Translations under genes and position numbers: made by a program
In this document: positions 15,885 to 18,378 of the stretch, in pieces
How the letters are laid out: each line of letters starts with the position of its first letter
Numbering within the stretch: the first letter of the stretch is position 1
Assembly (NCBI GenBank): GCA_020720185.1
Contig: DYPB01000014.1
Coordinates: 1 to 18,378 of the forward strand
Direction: 5' to 3'
DNA length: 18,378 bases
DNA from: Flavobacterium psychrophilum
GTDB lineage: Bacteria; Bacteroidota; Bacteroidia; Flavobacteriales; Flavobacteriaceae
Notes under the pieces: model-generated
Told to the model about the DNA's origin: nothing
Seen by the model: only the letters and a program-made list of their open reading frames with translations
The model's database searches: none

Positions 15885-16682
15885 TTATTTTAAAATAGTT
15901 TCTTTTATAATGATATAAATACCCATCACTAATACAAACCAACCGAATGCAGGTTTTAGTTTTGCTCCGTCAATTTTTTTAGATAACATAGTACCTATAA
16001 AAATCCCAACGATAGCAAAGGCAGAAAGTTTTGTTAGTAATGTCCAATCAATTACAGTTTCTCCACCTTCTCCAAAAAAACCAATTAAGGATTTTGCAGC
16101 AATGATGACCAACGAAGTTCCAACGGCTTCTTTCATTGGCAGTTTTGAGAGTATTACCAAGGCAGGAATAATCAAAAATCCACCACCAGCACCTACTAAA
16201 CCAGTAAGCATACCTACAACGGCACCTTCGATAAGAATTAAAGGATAATTAAATTTTTGTTCACCTTCATCTTCAACTGCTTCATTTTTATCTTTCTTAA
16301 TCATACTGTATGAGGCTGCTATCATCAATATAGCAAATAACAACATCATTAAAATACTTTTAGTAACCACAAAGCTACCAACACTAAAAACTTCTTTTGG
16401 AATGGCTGGAACAATGTATGCTCTTGTAAGAAAAACTGCTATTATCGAAGGAACACCAAAAATAATTGCTGTTTTAACATTTACTAATCCGTTTTTGAAG
16501 TATGAAACCGAACCTACGGCACTGGTAAGTCCAACAATAAATAAGGAGTACCCTGTTGCAGCTACTGCGTCTAGTCCAAAAAGATATACCAATACTGGTA
16601 CTGTTAGAATACTACCTCCGCCTCCTATTAAGCCAAGTGCGATACCTATAAAAATTGATGCGATGTAACCGATTATTTCCAT
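15885..16682 (-). CDS. Sulfite exporter TauE/SafE family protein
   Basis: A 265-aa integral membrane protein with two related halves, each opening with a glycine-rich helix: SIFIGIALGLIGGGGSILTV near the start and GAVVGMLTGLVGAGGGFLII near residue 155. About eight hydrophobic segments are visible, and a charged loop (KKDKNEAVEDEGEQKF) joins the halves. This is the TauE/SafE (DUF81) fold, which exports sulfite, sulfoacetate or similar organic sulfonates. Here, beside a persulfide dioxygenase that makes sulfite, sulfite export is the sensible role, as proposed for TauE in the Staphylococcus cst operon and the BigR operon. It is the first structural gene, 111 nt after the repressor gene and 1 nt before the cytochrome gene. 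I see no second -7 box in that 111-nt gap. Confidence 0.92.
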   Translation of the reverse strand: MEIIGYIASIFIGIALGLIGGGGSILTVPVLVYLFGLDAVAATGYSLFIVGLTSAVGSVSYFKNGLVNVKTAIIFGVPSIIAVFLTRAYIVPAIPKEVFSVGSFVVTKSILMMLLFAILMIAASYSMIKKDKNEAVEDEGEQKFNYPLILIEGAVVGMLTGLVGAGGGFLIIPALVILSKLPMKEAVGTSLVIIAAKSLIGFFGEGGETVIDWTLLTKLSAFAIVGIFIGTMLSKKIDGAKLKPAFGWFVLVMGIYIIIKETILK

Positions 16683-16793
16683 TTTTTATTTTTTTTTAGT
16701 TATTTAATTTATGAATGATGTTGATTTTTAGGGTGTTTGCGCTATAGCTTTCGTGTTAATGTTATTCAATATAAAAAGTTTATCCTTATCATT

Positions 16794-17093
16794 TTAGCTA
16801 CAGCAACTTTCTAAACAGCTTACTATGTTTTTCATTTTTGGGAATATCAGTGAAACAAATTTATTACGACCTACTTTTTCAGAAACCAATACCCCTTTGT
16901 CTTCCATAAGAGTTAGGTGTTGCGATGCAATGGCTTGTTCTAAATTAAGGGCTTCTTGAATTTCAAGCACTGTCATTTTTTTATGAGCTGTCAACAAGTC
17001 TAGAATAGCTATACGAACTGGATGCGCAATGACTTTCAGCATATTTACTGCTGAAACAATTTTGTCTGGCTCAATTCGTTCTGATAAAATCAT
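16794..17093 (-). CDS. ArsR/SmtB-family repressor of the sulfur operon
   Basis: A 99-aa winged-helix regulator. The DNA-binding core follows the ArsR pattern: LKVIAHPVRIAILDLLTAHK, then the recognition region LNLEQAIASQHLTLMEDKGV, and the wing VSEKVGRNKFVSLIF. It is the first gene of the operon and so probably represses itself and the genes after it. By position and neighbours it corresponds to BigR/SqrR, which sense persulfide through two cysteines, one in helix 2 and one near the C-terminus. Here the helix 2 position is Asp32 and the only cysteines are Cys93, Cys97 and Cys98 in SCLESCCS at the extreme C-terminus. Sensing, if thiol-based, must therefore use the tail. The metal-binding ELCVCDL motif of ArsR/SmtB is also absent. 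Confidence 0.9.
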   Translation of the reverse strand: MILSERIEPDKIVSAVNMLKVIAHPVRIAILDLLTAHKKMTVLEIQEALNLEQAIASQHLTLMEDKGVLVSEKVGRNKFVSLIFPKMKNIVSCLESCCS

Positions 17094-17117
17094 TTTCTCT
17101 TATTTCTTAATTTGATG

Positions 17118-17150
17118 CAAAGATATATATGTTTCTATCTATTATCCAAA
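17118..17150 (-). promoter_or_regulatory. Promoter of the sulfur operon (-33 TTTG, -7 TATCTTTG)
   Basis: On the minus strand TTTG (17147-17150) and TATCTTTG (17118-17125) are separated by 21 nt, inside the 17-23 nt range described for Flavobacterium promoters. The -7 box ends 24 nt before the repressor ATG at 17093. This is the most complete promoter in the window. Confidence 0.65.
17121..17140. promoter_or_regulatory. Possible ArsR-type operator (AGATA-N10-TATCT)
   Basis: An imperfect 20-bp dyad, AGATA...TATCT, overlaps the -7 box and the spacer of the operon promoter, where a repressor would block polymerase. Arms are only 5 bp and AT-rich, so this is suggestive only. Confidence 0.3.
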
Positions 17151-17455
17151 TTTTTTTTTTAAAAAAATATTTTTTAGCAGTACTGCCTTGTTAATACAAC
17201 TTATATACCTCATTATTAGACACTTATTTTTTTAAGACTTTCAAAAATTTTATTCATTAATATTTATAAAAATCTTTGTTAAGCTGCGTTAAAACACAAT
17301 TTTCACATCTTCTTTAGTACATCTCTAAAAACTCAATATTCTAATCTGAATTATTTCTCTTAATTTTTTTAAAATTTGAATACTAATTTTTATAAATTCA
17401 TTTTATTTGTTTTTATTTTTAAATTATGATATTCAGTTATTTGTAGTAATTTGGG

Positions 17456-18240
17456 TTAAATAGCCTGTATTTGAATTTTTCTGAACATATTATAGGTCAA
17501 ATTCATCAATCCTACAATGCCTTCAACTCGTTTTATTCCAATAGCATACAAATTCATCCCATTTTTACTTCCTTCCATAAAGCCAAAAATATCTTCAACT
17601 CTTGAACGAATTCTTGACTTTTCTTTATTAATTGCATCTGCTTTTATATAGTTTTTATAACCAAAATAGCTTACATTATTCTTTTTAGTCCATCTTGCAT
17701 CTAAATCTTTTTGCTCTTTTTTATTCCGGTTTTCGTCAAAAGATTTTGGTGTTTCCCCATCTTTTATCTGCTTATTTTTTTCTCTTGAATTACATTGTTT
17801 TGGAACTTCTATAAAACTTGCATCTATAATTTTACCTTCACTTACAACCAATCCTAATTTATAGAACCCACCTTTAAATTAAGCATTTGCTCTCTAAAGT
17901 TCCAAACCGTTTTACTATCAGGAATATCATCAGAAATGGTCAAGTTTAGAAACCGCATAAAACTCATTCTGTCATTTATTTGGTATTCCATTTGGTCATT
18001 TGACAAATTATAATAGCGTTGAAGTATCAAAATTTTGAACATCATCACATAATCAAATGGGCGACGACCTTCTTTGTCTTTGGCAACTTTTTCAAATCCT
18101 GATTCTAAAACATTTTTAAATAACTCAAAATCAATGCCTTGATTTAATTTTTCTAATGGGTCGCCAAGTTTGGTCAATTTGGTTAGTCAAATGTCTTGAT
18201 CAAAAAAACTGTAATCTCTATATCTTTTAGATGCTTTGAT
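17456..18240 (-). pseudogene. Decayed IS5-family transposase
   Basis: Three pieces of one transposase read right to left. From 18240 the frame gives KASKRYRDYSFFDQDI, then an in-frame TGA (18187-18189) where relatives have a sense codon, probably Arg. The same frame resumes LTKLTKLGDPLEKLNQGIDF and has the IS5 N-terminal motifs GRRPFDYVMMFKILILQRYY and IPDSKTVWNFREQ, until it breaks near 17854-17875. A second frame continues GGFYKLGLVVSEGKIIDAS with the first catalytic Asp and the IS5-like VPKQCNSRE and DARWTKKN. At about 17620-17635, YIKADA jumps directly to KEKSRIRSRVEDIFGFMEGS, so the segment with the second catalytic Asp is missing while the last Glu (RVEDIFG) remains. The element is inactive. 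I could not define terminal inverted repeats or a target duplication in the flanks shown. Confidence 0.85.
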
Positions 18241-18378
18241 AAGCAACAAAATATACGGATATTTAATTGATTATGCTAATATTCATATTGCTTTTTTGAA
18301 ATAATTAGTTTTTAGAGGTTAGCTTAATAGTAATTCTCTTTTTATATTTTTAGATAAAATTTTATATAAAGTTTTATA
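18241..18378. other. AT-rich flank of the transposase remnant
   Basis: 138 nt to the window edge with no gene recognised on either strand. It may hold the right end of the insertion sequence, but no inverted repeat matching the left flank could be found by eye. Confidence 0.4.

Larger units (their letters stand above)
17094..17455. other. Non-coding gap upstream of the sulfur operon
   Basis: 362 nt of very AT-rich sequence. It holds the operon promoter and a possible operator at 17118-17150. The rest (about 17160-17455), up to the end of the decayed transposase gene, shows no convincing gene, RNA or repeat on either strand. Confidence 0.6.

Noticed and set aside
5882..18189. Reassignment of TGA to an amino acid, suggested by in-frame TGA at 5882 and 18187 and by no intact gene ending in TGA.
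   Set aside because: All other genes run full length without any in-frame TGA and use TGG for Trp. The second TGA is in an already broken transposase. Two isolated nonsense mutations are simpler.
17160..18378. Terminal inverted repeats of the insertion sequence.
   Set aside because: Only short AT-rich similarities between the flanks were found, none in the right orientation and length to be convincing.
1..18378. CRISPR array, phage genes, toxin-antitoxin pair or retron.
   Set aside because: No regularly spaced repeats, no reverse transcriptase or nuclease motifs and no recognisable toxin pair were found on either strand.

Overview
The window looks like chromosomal DNA from a Flavobacteriia (Bacteroidota) bacterium. 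It is very AT-rich. No Shine-Dalgarno sequences precede the genes, and A-rich leaders stand in their place. TANNTTTG -7 boxes recur upstream of unlinked genes, and many products belong to families typical of this phylum (DUF4369-thioredoxin lipoprotein, SIMPL, DUF6588, VF530/DUF2132, LpxL-like acyltransferase). All 18 intact genes whose 3' end lies in the window stop with TAA. The exact genus cannot be named from the sequence alone.

Left part (1-6292): a secreted M1 metallopeptidase, partial at the left edge, is divergent from a galactose-mutarotase-like gene. Next come a C-terminal GNAT acetyltransferase remnant and a minus-strand trio of overlapping small genes: an unknown 185-aa protein, an unlisted 48-aa Lys-rich peptide and a VF530 protein. 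A 72-aa unknown protein diverges from the trio across a 60-bp double promoter. A J-domain/KTSC fusion follows, then a DUF4369 lipoprotein whose thioredoxin half is cut off by an in-frame TGA.

Middle (6322-11025): tRNA-Tyr, a 26-bp perfect hairpin terminator shared with the convergent SIMPL gene, an LpxL-like acyltransferase, a DUF6588 outer-membrane-type protein and, convergent to it, a GapN-like NADP-dependent glyceraldehyde-3-phosphate dehydrogenase.

Right part (11317-17093, all minus strand): a tightly packed sulfur operon read from an ArsR-type repressor through a TauE/SafE exporter, a membrane-anchored TsdA-like dihaem cytochrome c, a periplasmic DsrE-like protein, an anchored rhodanese, two half-size YeeE/YedE transporters, and a CstB-like persulfide dioxygenase with two rhodanese domains. 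The inferred scheme is thiosulfate or sulfane-sulfur handling in the periplasm, uptake through YeeE, oxidation of persulfide to sulfite by the dioxygenase, and sulfite export by TauE. The operon combines parts of the known BigR/Blh and CstR/CstAB systems with a thiosulfate-dehydrogenase-like cytochrome. Its repressor lacks the internal sensor cysteine of BigR/SqrR and ends in CxxxCC instead. Upstream of the operon lies a decayed IS5-type transposase with a nonsense codon, a frameshift and an internal deletion.
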